Source of the DNA: CAYXUG01 sp964468655
GTDB lineage: Bacteria > Fidelibacterota > Marinisomatia > Marinisomatales > CAYXUG01
Direction of reading: 5' to 3'
Length of the DNA stretch: 42,752 nt
Assembly (NCBI GenBank): GCA_964468655.1
Contig: CAYXUG010000011.1
Coordinates: 1-42,752, forward strand
Shown here: positions 8,329-16,985 of the stretch, piece by piece
How positions within the stretch are numbered: the first letter of the stretch is position 1
How the letters are laid out: each line of letters begins with the position of its first letter
Notes under the pieces: model-generated
What the model saw: the letters and a program-made list of their open reading frames with translations, nothing else
The model's database searches: none
What the model was told of the DNA's origin: nothing
Translations under genes and position numbers: made by a program

Positions 8329-8775
8329 CTATTTCTGCAGATTTTCCATAACAAGTTTTTGTATCATTTTTCCATCTGCCCGCCCGGCGACTTCTTTCAT
8401 TATAACTGACATAACTTTGCCCATATCTGCCGGTCCCGAAGCGCCGGATTCCTGAAGGGATTTTTTCACCAAAATGGTAACCTCTTCTTCTGACATCTGT
8501 TTGGGGAGGTATTCTTCAATGATGGCAAGTTCTTCGGATTCCGCTTTCACAAGATCCTGCCGTTCTCCCTGTTTGAAAAGTTCAATGGATTCTTTTCTCT
8601 GCTTGGCTGCAGTTTGCAGAACTTTGATTTCTTCTGCTTCCGTAAGCGCTTCACCCTTATCAATTTTTCTGTCCTTCAGTTTTGCGGAAAGTGTTCGGAG
8701 GGTCAGAACTTTATCCTTGTCACCGGACTTCATGGCGCTGTGCATTTGTTTTTGAATTTGTTCCGAAATACGCAT
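8329..8775 (-). CDS. yqeY: GatB/YqeY domain-containing protein
   Basis: Small soluble protein of 148 residues related to the tRNA-binding tail domain of the amidotransferase subunit GatB; exact role not established. Visible signatures are 'DKDKVLTLRTLSAKLKDR' in the helical N-half and 'EEYLPKQMSEEEV' plus 'ADMGKVMSVIMKEVAGRADG' in the C-half. A strong ribosome site (GAGGTAAG, 8779-8786) precedes the ATG, and a candidate sigma-70-type promoter lies upstream. It heads the dnaG transcript. Confidence 0.93.
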   Translation of the reverse strand: MRISEQIQKQMHSAMKSGDKDKVLTLRTLSAKLKDRKIDKGEALTEAEEIKVLQTAAKQRKESIELFKQGERQDLVKAESEELAIIEEYLPKQMSEEEVTILVKKSLQESGASGPADMGKVMSVIMKEVAGRADGKMIQKLVMENLQK

Positions 8776-8798
8776 TTTCTTACCTCAAATTTGAAGTT

Positions 8799-8828
8799 AT
8801 AATATAAATGACTGTGAAGGTAAGTCAA
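8799..8828 (-). promoter_or_regulatory. Candidate promoter of yqeY-dnaG
   Basis: On the minus strand TTGACT (8823-8828) is followed after 16 bases by TATATT (8801-8806); an alternative -10 TATTAT (8799-8804) has 18-base spacing. This gives a leader of about 20 bases carrying the GAGGTAAG ribosome site of yqeY. Confidence 0.5.
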
Positions 8829-8845
8829 GGAGTTTTGGTGGGAAT

Positions 8846-9079
8846 TTATTTATAAACTTTGAGAAATTTATCCCGAGAAATTTCCGCTTGTGTCAGTATT
8901 GTTCTAAGTGTTGAACTTTTTAGTGTGGGGTGGTAAGGTATGGTCATAGGTGTTTTTGTGCCGTCAGGATTCGCTTTTTCCAATGAAATTTGATTTCCAG
9001 TCCTAATGACTACAAATCCCAATTCCCTAAATGCCCTAAGTACTTTTTTGATTGGGGCATCTCTAGGGAATTTTGTCAC
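8846..9079 (-). CDS. hicA: HicA-like toxin, catalytic histidine replaced
   Basis: HicA proteins are small double-stranded-RNA-binding-fold mRNA interferases. This 77-residue protein has the family outline: a helix 'VLRAFRELGFVVIRTGN', then 'NPDGTKTPMTIPYHPTL' and the signature 'LKSSTLRTILTQAEISRDKFL'. In active members the block after the first strand is G-(S/N)-H; here it reads GNQ, so the expected catalytic His is Gln30. The protein may be inactive or use another residue. Its start overlaps the hicB stop by 4 bases. The order antitoxin then toxin is one known arrangement of these loci. Confidence 0.8.
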   Translation of the reverse strand: MTKFPRDAPIKKVLRAFRELGFVVIRTGNQISLEKANPDGTKTPMTIPYHPTLKSSTLRTILTQAEISRDKFLKVYK

Positions 9080-9303
9080 TCACCCTCAATAGCGGTTTCA
9101 GTTACAAAAGCTTCTAATATGGGTTGATCTGCTGTTAGCGATTCTGACCCAAAACTATCCACATGAAATTTTAATGCAGATTTAAGGTCTGCCACAGCAT
9201 CTTCATAAGTATCACCTTCCCCAACAACAACGCCTTTTATTCCAAGGGGGTAAGCGACATAGCCATCTGAATGTTTTTCAACAATTATTTTGATTTGTGT
9301 CAT
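9076..9303 (-). CDS. hicB: HicB-like antitoxin, short form
   Basis: This 75-residue partner of HicA begins with the degenerate RNase-H-like HicB fold: 'IKIIVEKHSDGYVAYPLGIKGVVVGEGDTYEDAVADLKSAL'. It ends soon after and has no helix-turn-helix or ribbon-helix-helix DNA-binding tail, so self-repression of the operon by this protein alone is doubtful. It lies immediately upstream of hicA with a 4-base overlap, consistent with one toxin-antitoxin transcript. Confidence 0.82.
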   Translation of the reverse strand: MTQIKIIVEKHSDGYVAYPLGIKGVVVGEGDTYEDAVADLKSALKFHVDSFGSESLTADQPILEAFVTETAIEGE

Positions 9304-9371
9304 TTGTGTTTTCTCTTTTTGTCAGAATAATAACAATTTAAATAACTCGGTTGACAAATCATTGGAGAAAT

Positions 9372-10625
9372 TTAAGTCTTCCGCTCTTTCTTCCGCGCAG
9401 CAGGGAAGAGAATATTGTTAAGAATCAAACGATACCCGGGGGAATTTCTGTGTAAGGATAAATCGGTAGGCGGATCGCCCACAAAATGCTGATAATCTTC
9501 AGGATCGTGACCACCCAAAAAAGTGAATGTTCCTTTACCGAAATTACCGTGAATGTATTTAATCTGTTCATCACCTTCCACTTCTCCCATGATGACAACA
9601 TGTTTCTTTATCAAGCTTCGCCGGAAGCCGGTTGTTTGCCCCATGTATCCTTTAATAACACCCACATGATCCTGCGTGAGCATCGTGGGAACGGGGTCGT
9701 ATTTGGCTGAGAATTCGAAGAGGGTGAAATAATCTGCTTCAGCGCCCCTTGTTTTTGGCATATGGCTGGGAGGGACGTCAATATCGGAATATTCATAAAT
9801 GAATGGGTCTGTAATGAGTCTGAAATTTTCAAAAGCGAGGGATTTTTCATACTCGAGCATGTTCTGAGCATTCTGTTGTGCAGGGGTGCCGTCGTAAATG
9901 GATTCTACAATATCGACACCCTCTGCAGCCAAAGCAATATCCAATGCGTCTGTTGCTGAACACATAGCAAAGATGAATCCTCCATTAGTGACAAAGGATT
10001 TTATTTTTCTTGAAACCGCTTTTTTTTCCTCGGAAACCGAAGGGTAGCCCAACCGGGCTGCCATGGATTCAAACTGCTGCTGTTGTTCAATATACCACGC
10101 TGCATTGTGGTAATTCCTGTAGAATTTCCCGTACTGTCCCGTAAAATCTTCATGGTGAAGGTGAAGCCAATCGTACTTAGGAAGTTTGCCTAACAGGACA
10201 TCCTCATCCCAGAGAGTTTCATATTCCACCTCCGCGTAGGTTAGCGCAAGTGTCACAGCATCATCCCACGGCTGTTTATTAGGGGGAGAATAAACGGCAA
10301 TTTTCGGTTCTTTCTCCAAAAGGACCACATCCATGTTGCCGGCATCAATTTCACCATAAATATTGATAGCATCCGCTTCTGTAATGGTTTCGGCTGTTAC
10401 TCCGCGGATTTGACATTCCTGTAAAATAGCAGAGTAGTTGTCAATAAGAAATGATCCGCCCCTGTAATTAAGCAGCCATTCAACATTGATCTGCTGGGTG
10501 AGAACCCAATAGGCAATACCGTACGCTTTTAAATGATCCTTTTGAGTCACTCCCATGGGAATAAGAATTTTCCCTGCAAATGTGAATTGGAGGAGAATAA
10601 AAAGTGTTACAACAGATTTTTTCAA
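9372..10625 (-). CDS. Secreted 'asparagine synthetase B-like' protein of the DUF4159 operon
   Basis: Homologues in FCB bacteria often carry the name asparagine synthetase B, but I see neither an N-terminal Cys glutaminase nor an ATP-pyrophosphatase SGGxDS loop. The protein has a signal peptide (first 17 residues, cleavage near 'TFAGK') and a mature part starting 'ILIPMGVTQKDHLKAYGIAYW'. Further blocks are 'LNYRGGSFLID', 'KYDWLHLHHEDFTGQYG', 'FVTNGGFIFAMCSATDALD' and 'GKGTFTFLGGHDPEDY'. The last two resemble class-I glutamine-amidotransferase-like folds used for non-catalytic binding. It is the last gene of its operon and overlaps the TPR gene by 4 bases. Function unknown; likely periplasmic. 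Confidence 0.75.
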   Translation of the reverse strand: MKKSVVTLFILLQFTFAGKILIPMGVTQKDHLKAYGIAYWVLTQQINVEWLLNYRGGSFLIDNYSAILQECQIRGVTAETITEADAINIYGEIDAGNMDVVLLEKEPKIAVYSPPNKQPWDDAVTLALTYAEVEYETLWDEDVLLGKLPKYDWLHLHHEDFTGQYGKFYRNYHNAAWYIEQQQQFESMAARLGYPSVSEEKKAVSRKIKSFVTNGGFIFAMCSATDALDIALAAEGVDIVESIYDGTPAQQNAQNMLEYEKSLAFENFRLITDPFIYEYSDIDVPPSHMPKTRGAEADYFTLFEFSAKYDPVPTMLTQDHVGVIKGYMGQTTGFRRSLIKKHVVIMGEVEGDEQIKYIHGNFGKGTFTFLGGHDPEDYQHFVGDPPTDLSLHRNSPGYRLILNNILFPAARKKERKT

Positions 10626-12577
10626 TTTATTTCCTTTTTTTCAGCCAGTTCCCGGATTTTATATCTCACCGGTTCTGTTAACAAACTGCCGTGATAGTCG
10701 TCCAGTACTGTGAGATACCAGTTTATGGCTTCTTCTTTGTCATTGAGATGATATTCGTAAATTTCACCAATCATAACGGCTGCCCTATCACCTGAGGAAG
10801 TTTGCGCCAGCAAAGTTAGAGTTAAAACAGCATTTTCATAATCACCCATCAATACACTGATTTCACCTTCTCTGAAAATTGCCTCATCATAAACCGGTGT
10901 TTCCTGATAAGATTGCCTGACGGATGAAAAGAGCAATTGCGCCTCGCTCTGTTTATTTTGCCTTAACAATTGCTCACCCTTCATGTAAGTCAAAAAAGCA
11001 GTTTTTCCTGATTCAGTCGTTCTGGTATAATTTTCATCAATAAATCCTTTAACTTCCAAAACATCATTAAAAATGTCATCTCCAATATCAAGAAACCCAA
11101 TGAGGTTATCGAGATATTTGAGAGCAGAGTCCACTTCACCTGTGAGAAATTGAATTTGGCATTGTTTCATCAGGCAAATTTTTTCATCTTCATCTGATCT
11201 GATAAATCGAAGTTGATCTTTGAGGAATAAAAGAGCATCTTCATAATTACCTTTAACCATAAGGACATCCGCGATTCTGCTGATTGTCTCCTGATACTGT
11301 TTCCCGTGCCGAACGGTTTGAAGAGAAACAAAATAAGATTCCAGGGCGCCGTCAAAATCGTGAAGAACCCTGAATTTTATTTCACCTATTCTGAAATGTG
11401 CCTGCGATGAAAAACTGCTTCTGGGGAGTGTAGTTAGAATTGAATCGTACAGAGCAAATGTTTCATTCAAAACATTGGAGTTACCAGTTTCATCATTCTT
11501 GTTTTTTGAAGTTGATATTAAGGTGTTTTCAAAAAATGAGTTATTCGGGAAATATTGTGCAAGATACGGTGTTGCTTGTGTGGGGATAATTTGCTGTTCA
11601 TAGGTTAACGCAAGACCATATAGAGCTTTTCCGGCGAAGGTGTTGTATTGAGAGGTTGTCAATGATTCTTTCAAAATAGACACGGCGCTTAACATATTTC
11701 CATAGGCCTGAATAGCCAGCGTCAGCTGTTTTTCTTTCCTCAAATTATCAGCGAATATTTCCCACCGTTTAAAGTCCCCTTTACTTGCTATACCAAGTTC
11801 CTTATGTTGAAAATATGCCTCCTCGTATTTCCCGATTTTGAATAAAATTTTACTGAAAAGAGTCCGGACGACCGGTTCATTTTCGCTCATCCGGTTATTC
11901 AATTGCGATTCGATATGAGTTAGACTTTCTTCCCTGTCAGACATTTTCAGAAGCCGGTTGGATGCTGTCTGAATCTGCTTCGGATTGTGAATGGCGAATG
12001 TGATATATTCATCAGCCGATTTCCCGTAATTCAGCTTTCTGGAAAAATATCTGCCCAAATCATGAGATAGAAATGCAGGATCATTGAATATATCTCTGCC
12101 TGCCTTAACTGTCTCGAATAATTTTTCTTCCATATTGTATTTTATATAAACCTGAATCAGGCCTTTGTATAGGGAACGTGATTGTGAATTCTTGAGCAGT
12201 ATCTCTTCCCAATAATCATGCGCTTTTTTTATACTGTCCTGCAAAAAATAGATTTCACCCAGTTCCACAATACCTTGCATATCTCGCGGAAAGACAATGA
12301 TATGATCAGCAATTGTTTTCTCAAGTTTGGAGTAATTGTTTTGTTTTTTGTAGAGAGATTTCAGTTGGTGATACACCTGTATATTTTTAGAATTCTGGTT
12401 AAGGAGAGAAATATAGATTGCTTCTGCTTCATCCAATTTGCCGGCTTTTTCCAGTTTTATTGCTTTTGAATAAGATTTCTGATCACTGCTCTCCTTAAAA
12501 ATCTGGAACGGCTGTTGAGAGTAGCCGGGATTCATAAAAACGGTGAGAAAGAAAATTGTATAAAAAAGTCTACTCAT
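10622..12577 (-). CDS. Secreted tetratricopeptide-repeat protein
   Basis: A signal peptide (Met-Ser-Arg-Leu-Phe then a hydrophobic run, cleavage near 'GYSQQ') is followed by about 620 residues of TPR-type helix pairs. Examples are 'AIKLEKAGKLDEAEAIYISLL', 'GELQ/GEIYFLQDSIKKAHDYWEEIL' style units and 'GEISVLMGDYENAVLTL'. It is probably a periplasmic scaffold. The frame extends to an ATG at 12604, but that adds nine charged residues before the signal peptide, so 12577 is preferred. Neither start has a clear ribosome site. It overlaps the DUF4175 gene upstream and the AsnB-like gene downstream, so all are in one transcript. Confidence 0.85.
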   Translation of the reverse strand: MSRLFYTIFFLTVFMNPGYSQQPFQIFKESSDQKSYSKAIKLEKAGKLDEAEAIYISLLNQNSKNIQVYHQLKSLYKKQNNYSKLEKTIADHIIVFPRDMQGIVELGEIYFLQDSIKKAHDYWEEILLKNSQSRSLYKGLIQVYIKYNMEEKLFETVKAGRDIFNDPAFLSHDLGRYFSRKLNYGKSADEYITFAIHNPKQIQTASNRLLKMSDREESLTHIESQLNNRMSENEPVVRTLFSKILFKIGKYEEAYFQHKELGIASKGDFKRWEIFADNLRKEKQLTLAIQAYGNMLSAVSILKESLTTSQYNTFAGKALYGLALTYEQQIIPTQATPYLAQYFPNNSFFENTLISTSKNKNDETGNSNVLNETFALYDSILTTLPRSSFSSQAHFRIGEIKFRVLHDFDGALESYFVSLQTVRHGKQYQETISRIADVLMVKGNYEDALLFLKDQLRFIRSDEDEKICLMKQCQIQFLTGEVDSALKYLDNLIGFLDIGDDIFNDVLEVKGFIDENYTRTTESGKTAFLTYMKGEQLLRQNKQSEAQLLFSSVRQSYQETPVYDEAIFREGEISVLMGDYENAVLTLTLLAQTSSGDRAAVMIGEIYEYHLNDKEEAINWYLTVLDDYHGSLLTEPVRYKIRELAEKKEIN

Positions 12578-15500
12578 CGGGAGTTTCTTCAACTGTCTGC
12601 TCATCTGCCATGAGGGAATTGAAATAGTGTCTGATCATGATTTGGTAATCTCTCGGATATCCTGATTTCAGCGAGTTGTTCAGCGCTTCCATTGCCAGAT
12701 TTCTTCGCTGACCCAAATCTTCGGGGAGACCACCCGGACCTTCGTACCGGAAATCTTCAGCGGTATAGGATTTTCTCTTTTCTGAAAGGTCTCTCTGTTT
12801 CATGGAGCGCTGGGAATCGAGCATTCGCGATAAGATTCTTTCCTGACGTTCAATTGTTTTGTTATTGATTTTTTTACGTTTGAAATCTTTAACCACCTCT
12901 TCCATTTCACCCCCAATGCCGTCAAGATTACTCCCTGCTTGTTGTGAACCACGCATTTCATTCATCATTTGTTGAAGCGATTTTCTGAGCTGCTCCTGCT
13001 GTTGTCCAAGCCGACGCATGAGTTGTTCCTGTTGGGCTTGTGCTCCCATTTGTCCCAGCATGAGTTGAAGGGACTGCTGATTAATACCCTGCTGCATGCC
13101 TGTCATCTGTTCCATTCTCTCCAGGAATTGCTCAAACCCGGATGCGCTTCCTGACTGTTCCATGGCATACATGGCTGCCATGGTTGCCATGGCGGCTTCG
13201 TTCAGTGCAGCTACTGTTTTACCCTGATTGCTGCCTGCCTGCCTGCCGTGCCTGTCCTCCAGTTCACCAATGGTTGAATTCATCCCTGCCTTTGCCCTCC
13301 CTATAGCTTTTCCCATTTCAGGAGTGATAGCAAATGTTTTCTTGGATAATTCATTAAAAGATTGAATCAGCTGCATTAATTGATCCTGCAGCAGGTTTTG
13401 TTTTGCAGCTGCTTCTCGCAATCGCGGACTGGAATTGGGGAGGTCCTCTGTATATTTTTTCAGGTCTTCCTGACTTTTGGAAAGGTACAGCGTATTGGTC
13501 AAAATAGAGTTGAATTCTGCCAGCATTTCGCTGACTGTTTGCTGTTGAAACTGCTGCTGAATACTTTGAGCTTTCGACAGCATCTTCTCCATATTGCTAT
13601 GAGCATTTCGCGAAAATTGCATTGCCTGATTACTGTCATTTTGCTGCAATTGTGATTGAGCCGACTCCAGATCAGATTCCGTCTGATGAGCCAGCTCGGA
13701 TTCAGATAACTCCAGCAGATCGGCTGAGGGCATGGCAGCGTAGGGTTCCATCACATCTGACGCTGTCTGCATTTCATCAACAATATTTTGAAATTCCTGC
13801 AGGTTTCTCTTTTCTTCTTCAGCCAATGTTTTGAGGTTATCTCTCTCATCCACTTTGCTTAATTCCTCTACCAGTTCATCCTGATGGTCTAAAAGATCCT
13901 CCATCCGTTTTACAATTTCATCCATCATCTGTTCTGCTTTGATTCTTTCGAAAACTTCAATGAATCTGTCGAGTTGTTCTTCAAGTTGAGCCGTATTAAT
14001 TTGAAAATTTTGGATTGGATTCAATAAATCTTCCGGGGACAGTTCCGCCAGAGCTTCCTTCAAATCATCCATTGCCTGGATCATTTCAGGAGTTATTACT
14101 TCGGAAAGAAGGTCCTGAAGACTGGAAAATTTTTCCAGCAGTTCAGGAGAAAATAAATCATGTTTTTCTGCCTGTTCGGTGATTTCTTCCAGTGCTTCTT
14201 TTAATGCTTCAATTTCTTCAATATTTTCTTCAACCTTTTCCAACGCTTCTTTTAAAACCTGTTCATTTTCCCAGTCTAATTTTTCATCTTTCAGCAGTTC
14301 CAGTTCCACCGCTTCCAGCGCATCATCCAGTTCGTCCAACTCTTCAATCATGGCTTCCACTGTTTCAAGGACTTCCTCTTCCTGTCCTTCTGTTCTGGTG
14401 AATAAATCTGCCAGTGATGGAAATCGTGCAGTGAAAATTCCTGAAATGGATTTTTTCGGTCCTGTTACATTGTCATTGTCATACACTTCAAAGTGAAATT
14501 TAATTTCATCTTCCGGCATTAAATTCAGGTCTTCCACGATCCAGAGAGAAAAAACATCCTGGGACGTTTCAGTCCTTGAGAAATTAGAAATCTGAAATAT
14601 GCTTGTAACATCGTGGGAATCAATGTAGTCAGGACTTTTTGTTTCATAGACGATTTGGATATTTGAAAAACCGTAATCGTCTTCCACATGAAGATGAAGG
14701 GGGATGGTGAAGTCGCTTCCCAATTCAGTGTACTGTTCCGGTTTAATGACTCCCAGATGAGGATGAATATCGTTGATTACCATATTGTGATACTGAATAG
14801 GATTCAGATTATTAATTCTTCGTTGATCGTAAATGTGCGTCGAAAACGTTCCGTCTGACATTAATTGAAATGTTCCATCGGCTTTCCGGTTTTGCACTTT
14901 CATGGGAATTGTGAATGACGAATCCGGCGAATATGCATTAGCCATTTTCAGGAATGCTTCATTGAGTGGTTTATCCGCTTTCAGCTTTACTGTGACTTCT
15001 GATCCCTTTATTCCCTGAATTTCAGCAATGTTGCCTTTTTGAATAGTGGGTGAGAGTCCGGTATATTCAGGAGGATCGATGATAACGGTGAAGTCCTCGA
15101 TGGAAGGGCGGTCAATGACATCGACCGTATAAACAGGAGAGGAGATTTCATCCCACGGCTGCCAGAAATGTTCGGAGTTCACAAAAGCGCGATACTGTAG
15201 ATTTTGGAATATTTCTTCAATTGTGTGGATAAAATTGCCGTTTTCAGATTTTGAAAGGGAGACTGAAGCAATCTCATCATCTTTGATGATTTCCAGCATT
15301 ACCTGCTCCGGTTTCTCATGAGTGGATGTGAATATAAATTCTGCACTCCCACCGCCCATTAACGATTGGTTGCCTGATTGACTGATAATCTCAAAGGGAT
15401 GCGGAACAGGAAAATGGGTTCGCGGATGAATCCACCGTTCGGAAGCTTGCCGGAAATCATTGTAAAACCCGATTGAAAGCAAGCAGGAAACGACAAAGGT

Positions 15501-15980
15501 AACCGCAAACAATTTTCTCTGCCATTTGGGATACCTCTTTTTCATGACACTTTCAGGATTCACCAATTTCAGTTTTTCGAGAGTCTGCCGGATAAACTGC
15601 CTTGTCAGTGATGATGATGTGGGTTGGCTGGCAGTTAGGGATTTTTCAAGCTGCAGCGCATTGAGAACTTTATCCTTTTTGGTGAATTGGAGTGAGCCAA
15701 TATCCTGCGCTAGTGTCTCATCTGAATACCTGCGGAAGGAACCGGCAGAAATGAGATATGCAACAATTGCTCCAGCTACAATTAAAAAACAGCCGGCGAT
15801 TAATCCTGTTCTCCATATGCTGAAACGCACATGAGGATCAAACCAGAAAACAGCTTCCAGCGTGATAAAAATGATAACCGATGCAAGTCCTAAAGCTGCA
15901 AAAAGCCACACAGCAATTCTGAAATCAAATTGGATCTTTCCACTTTTGAATTTTTTTAGTTCTGATTGAATTGAGTTCAT
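12570..15980 (-). CDS. DUF4175 family membrane protein
   Basis: Large inner-membrane protein of 1136 residues. Two hydrophobic segments lie near residues 20-45 and 55-78, and a third near 150-172 ('KLFAVTFVVSCLLSIGF'). A long periplasmic part follows with Ig-like strands ('FTVIIDPPEYTGLSPT'), then an acidic coiled coil of about 250 residues ('EEVLETVEAMIEELDELDDALEAV' region). A Gln/Met-rich stretch of low complexity ('EQLMRRLGQQQEQLRKSLQ') comes next, and the tail 'YPRDYQIMIRHYFNSL' is typical of the family. DUF4175 genes commonly sit with DUF4159 and MoxR/BatA-type genes in FCB bacteria (family recollection). Molecular role unknown. It starts one base after the DUF4159 stop. Confidence 0.85.
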   Translation of the reverse strand: MNSIQSELKKFKSGKIQFDFRIAVWLFAALGLASVIIFITLEAVFWFDPHVRFSIWRTGLIAGCFLIVAGAIVAYLISAGSFRRYSDETLAQDIGSLQFTKKDKVLNALQLEKSLTASQPTSSSLTRQFIRQTLEKLKLVNPESVMKKRYPKWQRKLFAVTFVVSCLLSIGFYNDFRQASERWIHPRTHFPVPHPFEIISQSGNQSLMGGGSAEFIFTSTHEKPEQVMLEIIKDDEIASVSLSKSENGNFIHTIEEIFQNLQYRAFVNSEHFWQPWDEISSPVYTVDVIDRPSIEDFTVIIDPPEYTGLSPTIQKGNIAEIQGIKGSEVTVKLKADKPLNEAFLKMANAYSPDSSFTIPMKVQNRKADGTFQLMSDGTFSTHIYDQRRINNLNPIQYHNMVINDIHPHLGVIKPEQYTELGSDFTIPLHLHVEDDYGFSNIQIVYETKSPDYIDSHDVTSIFQISNFSRTETSQDVFSLWIVEDLNLMPEDEIKFHFEVYDNDNVTGPKKSISGIFTARFPSLADLFTRTEGQEEEVLETVEAMIEELDELDDALEAVELELLKDEKLDWENEQVLKEALEKVEENIEEIEALKEALEEITEQAEKHDLFSPELLEKFSSLQDLLSEVITPEMIQAMDDLKEALAELSPEDLLNPIQNFQINTAQLEEQLDRFIEVFERIKAEQMMDEIVKRMEDLLDHQDELVEELSKVDERDNLKTLAEEEKRNLQEFQNIVDEMQTASDVMEPYAAMPSADLLELSESELAHQTESDLESAQSQLQQNDSNQAMQFSRNAHSNMEKMLSKAQSIQQQFQQQTVSEMLAEFNSILTNTLYLSKSQEDLKKYTEDLPNSSPRLREAAAKQNLLQDQLMQLIQSFNELSKKTFAITPEMGKAIGRAKAGMNSTIGELEDRHGRQAGSNQGKTVAALNEAAMATMAAMYAMEQSGSASGFEQFLERMEQMTGMQQGINQQSLQLMLGQMGAQAQQEQLMRRLGQQQEQLRKSLQQMMNEMRGSQQAGSNLDGIGGEMEEVVKDFKRKKINNKTIERQERILSRMLDSQRSMKQRDLSEKRKSYTAEDFRYEGPGGLPEDLGQRRNLAMEALNNSLKSGYPRDYQIMIRHYFNSLMADEQTVEETPDE

Positions 15981-15981
15981 G

Positions 15982-16650
15982 TTATTGATACAATGCGAAA
16001 AGAAAAATGTTGGTTCCCATCTTTAATGCATCCAAATGTTTATCTATTGGATCATTATGAACCTCAATATCTTCCCAGCCATCACCGAGGTCGCTTTCAT
16101 AGGTGTAAAAAACAATAAGCCGGTCATTGTGGTATAGTCCAAGTCCTTGGGATGGTTTGCCGTCATGCTCATGGATTTTTGGAAGACCGTTCTGGAATTT
16201 GTAATTGATGTTATAAATGGTATGGTCATGGGGAAGCTCCACCCAACCTTTGCTTGGGAAGAGTCGTTTCATTTCCCGGCGGAATGATTTATCCATGCCG
16301 TAGTTGTCATCAGCGTGGAGGAACCCTCCGCCCATGAGAAATGCCCTGAGATTGATTATTTCTTTATCCGTGAATCGCACGTTGCCATGCCCCGTCATAT
16401 ATAGGTATGTGTGGCTGAAAAGGTCTTCTTCATCAAGTGAGGTGCGGCCTTCGTTAGCGGAAACAATAACATTAGTATTTTCACGGATGAATTTTAAAAG
16501 ATTCGGCAGTGAACTGGGATTGCTGTACCAGTCCCCGCCTCCACCGTATTTCAACCGGCAAATGGTGAAATTGATATTTTCTTCTGATTGTGCGCCGGCG
16601 AATGACAGGAGGAAAACTAAGCCGATCCATTTTAAAATTTTGTATTTCAT
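15982..16650 (-). CDS. DUF4159 family protein, secreted
   Basis: Signal peptide (cleavage near 'FAGAQ') followed by a single DUF4159 domain of about 200 residues. Characteristic blocks are 'ICRLKYGGGGDWYSNP', 'HTYLYMTGHGNVRFTD', 'LRAFLMGGGFLHADDNYG', 'MKRLFPSKGWVELPHDHTIY', 'IVFYTYESDLGDGWE'. The fold is related to flavodoxin-like, glutamine-amidotransferase-like domains, with no obvious catalytic triad. First gene of a four-gene operon with DUF4175, TPR and AsnB-like proteins, all predicted in the envelope, so a shared envelope or surface process is likely. A candidate promoter immediately upstream would leave almost no leader. Confidence 0.88.
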   Translation of the reverse strand: MKYKILKWIGLVFLLSFAGAQSEENINFTICRLKYGGGGDWYSNPSSLPNLLKFIRENTNVIVSANEGRTSLDEEDLFSHTYLYMTGHGNVRFTDKEIINLRAFLMGGGFLHADDNYGMDKSFRREMKRLFPSKGWVELPHDHTIYNINYKFQNGLPKIHEHDGKPSQGLGLYHNDRLIVFYTYESDLGDGWEDIEVHNDPIDKHLDALKMGTNIFLFALYQ

Positions 16651-16659
16651 CTGTTTTTG

Positions 16660-16687
16660 ATAGTAATGATGGTTTTAAAAGTTACAA
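16660..16687 (-). promoter_or_regulatory. Candidate promoter of the DUF4159 operon
   Basis: On the minus strand TTGTAA (16682-16687), a 16-base spacer and TACTAT (16660-16665). Transcription would begin within a few bases of the ATG at 16650, and that gene has no Shine-Dalgarno, which fits a leaderless message. Confidence 0.4.
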
Positions 16688-16730
16688 AAGTGTTTTGTTC
16701 CATCAGCGGGAATTTTTGAGCAGTATTCTT

Positions 16731-16806
16731 GTCATTCCGAGCATAGCGAGGAATCTACTTCAATTACCGATAAACATGAGAAGATTCTTCACCCGCTAGC
16801 CGGCGG
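16731..16806. repeat. Three-hairpin palindromic element, degraded copy 2
   Basis: GTCATTCC at the left, then GAGGAATCT (16748-16756) pairing with AGATTCTTC (16782-16790, one wobble), then CCGC/GCGG (16793-16806). The order of arms matches the element at 5118-5209, but the right outer arm is missing. Confidence 0.6.
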
Positions 16807-16866
16807 ATTCGCGATGTCTGCTATTATTTCAAAACCACTCGCAACTACTGAAAAATACCAAAATAA

Positions 16867-16977
16867 CTTCACCCCAAGAATGGACTTTCTTTCAACAAAT
16901 GATCAATCGAGCCCCTCTCCTCGAGGAAAGGGGCGGAATTATTGGCTTGTAAAAAGGAGAGTTTTGCCGGGGTGAGG
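16867..16977. repeat. MITE-like element with inverted ends, copy 2
   Basis: Ends CTTCACCCC (16867-16875) and GGGGTGAGG (16969-16977) are inverted with one mismatch. An inner hairpin at 16911-16934 (GCCCCTCTCC / GGA..AGGGGC) could also stop transcription of the beta-helix gene arriving on the minus strand. Confidence 0.55.
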
Positions 16978-16985
16978 TAAACCAA

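Larger units (their letters stand above)
16651..16985. other. Intergenic region with two repeat elements, no gene
   Basis: Lies between the DUF4159 operon start and the stop of the beta-helix gene. It holds the promoter candidate at 16660-16687, a degraded three-hairpin element (16731-16806) and a MITE-like element (16867-16977). These are the same two families, in the same order, as in 4965-5585. No gene is supported. Confidence 0.7.

Noticed and set aside
9372..10625. Genuine asparagine synthetase
   Set aside because: Signal peptide present, no N-terminal Cys nucleophile and no SGGxDS pyrophosphatase loop.
14179..14496. Serine-rich frame opposite the DUF4175 coiled coil
   Set aside because: The Ser/Phe bias is simply the complement of Glu/Leu/Lys codons of the coiled coil.
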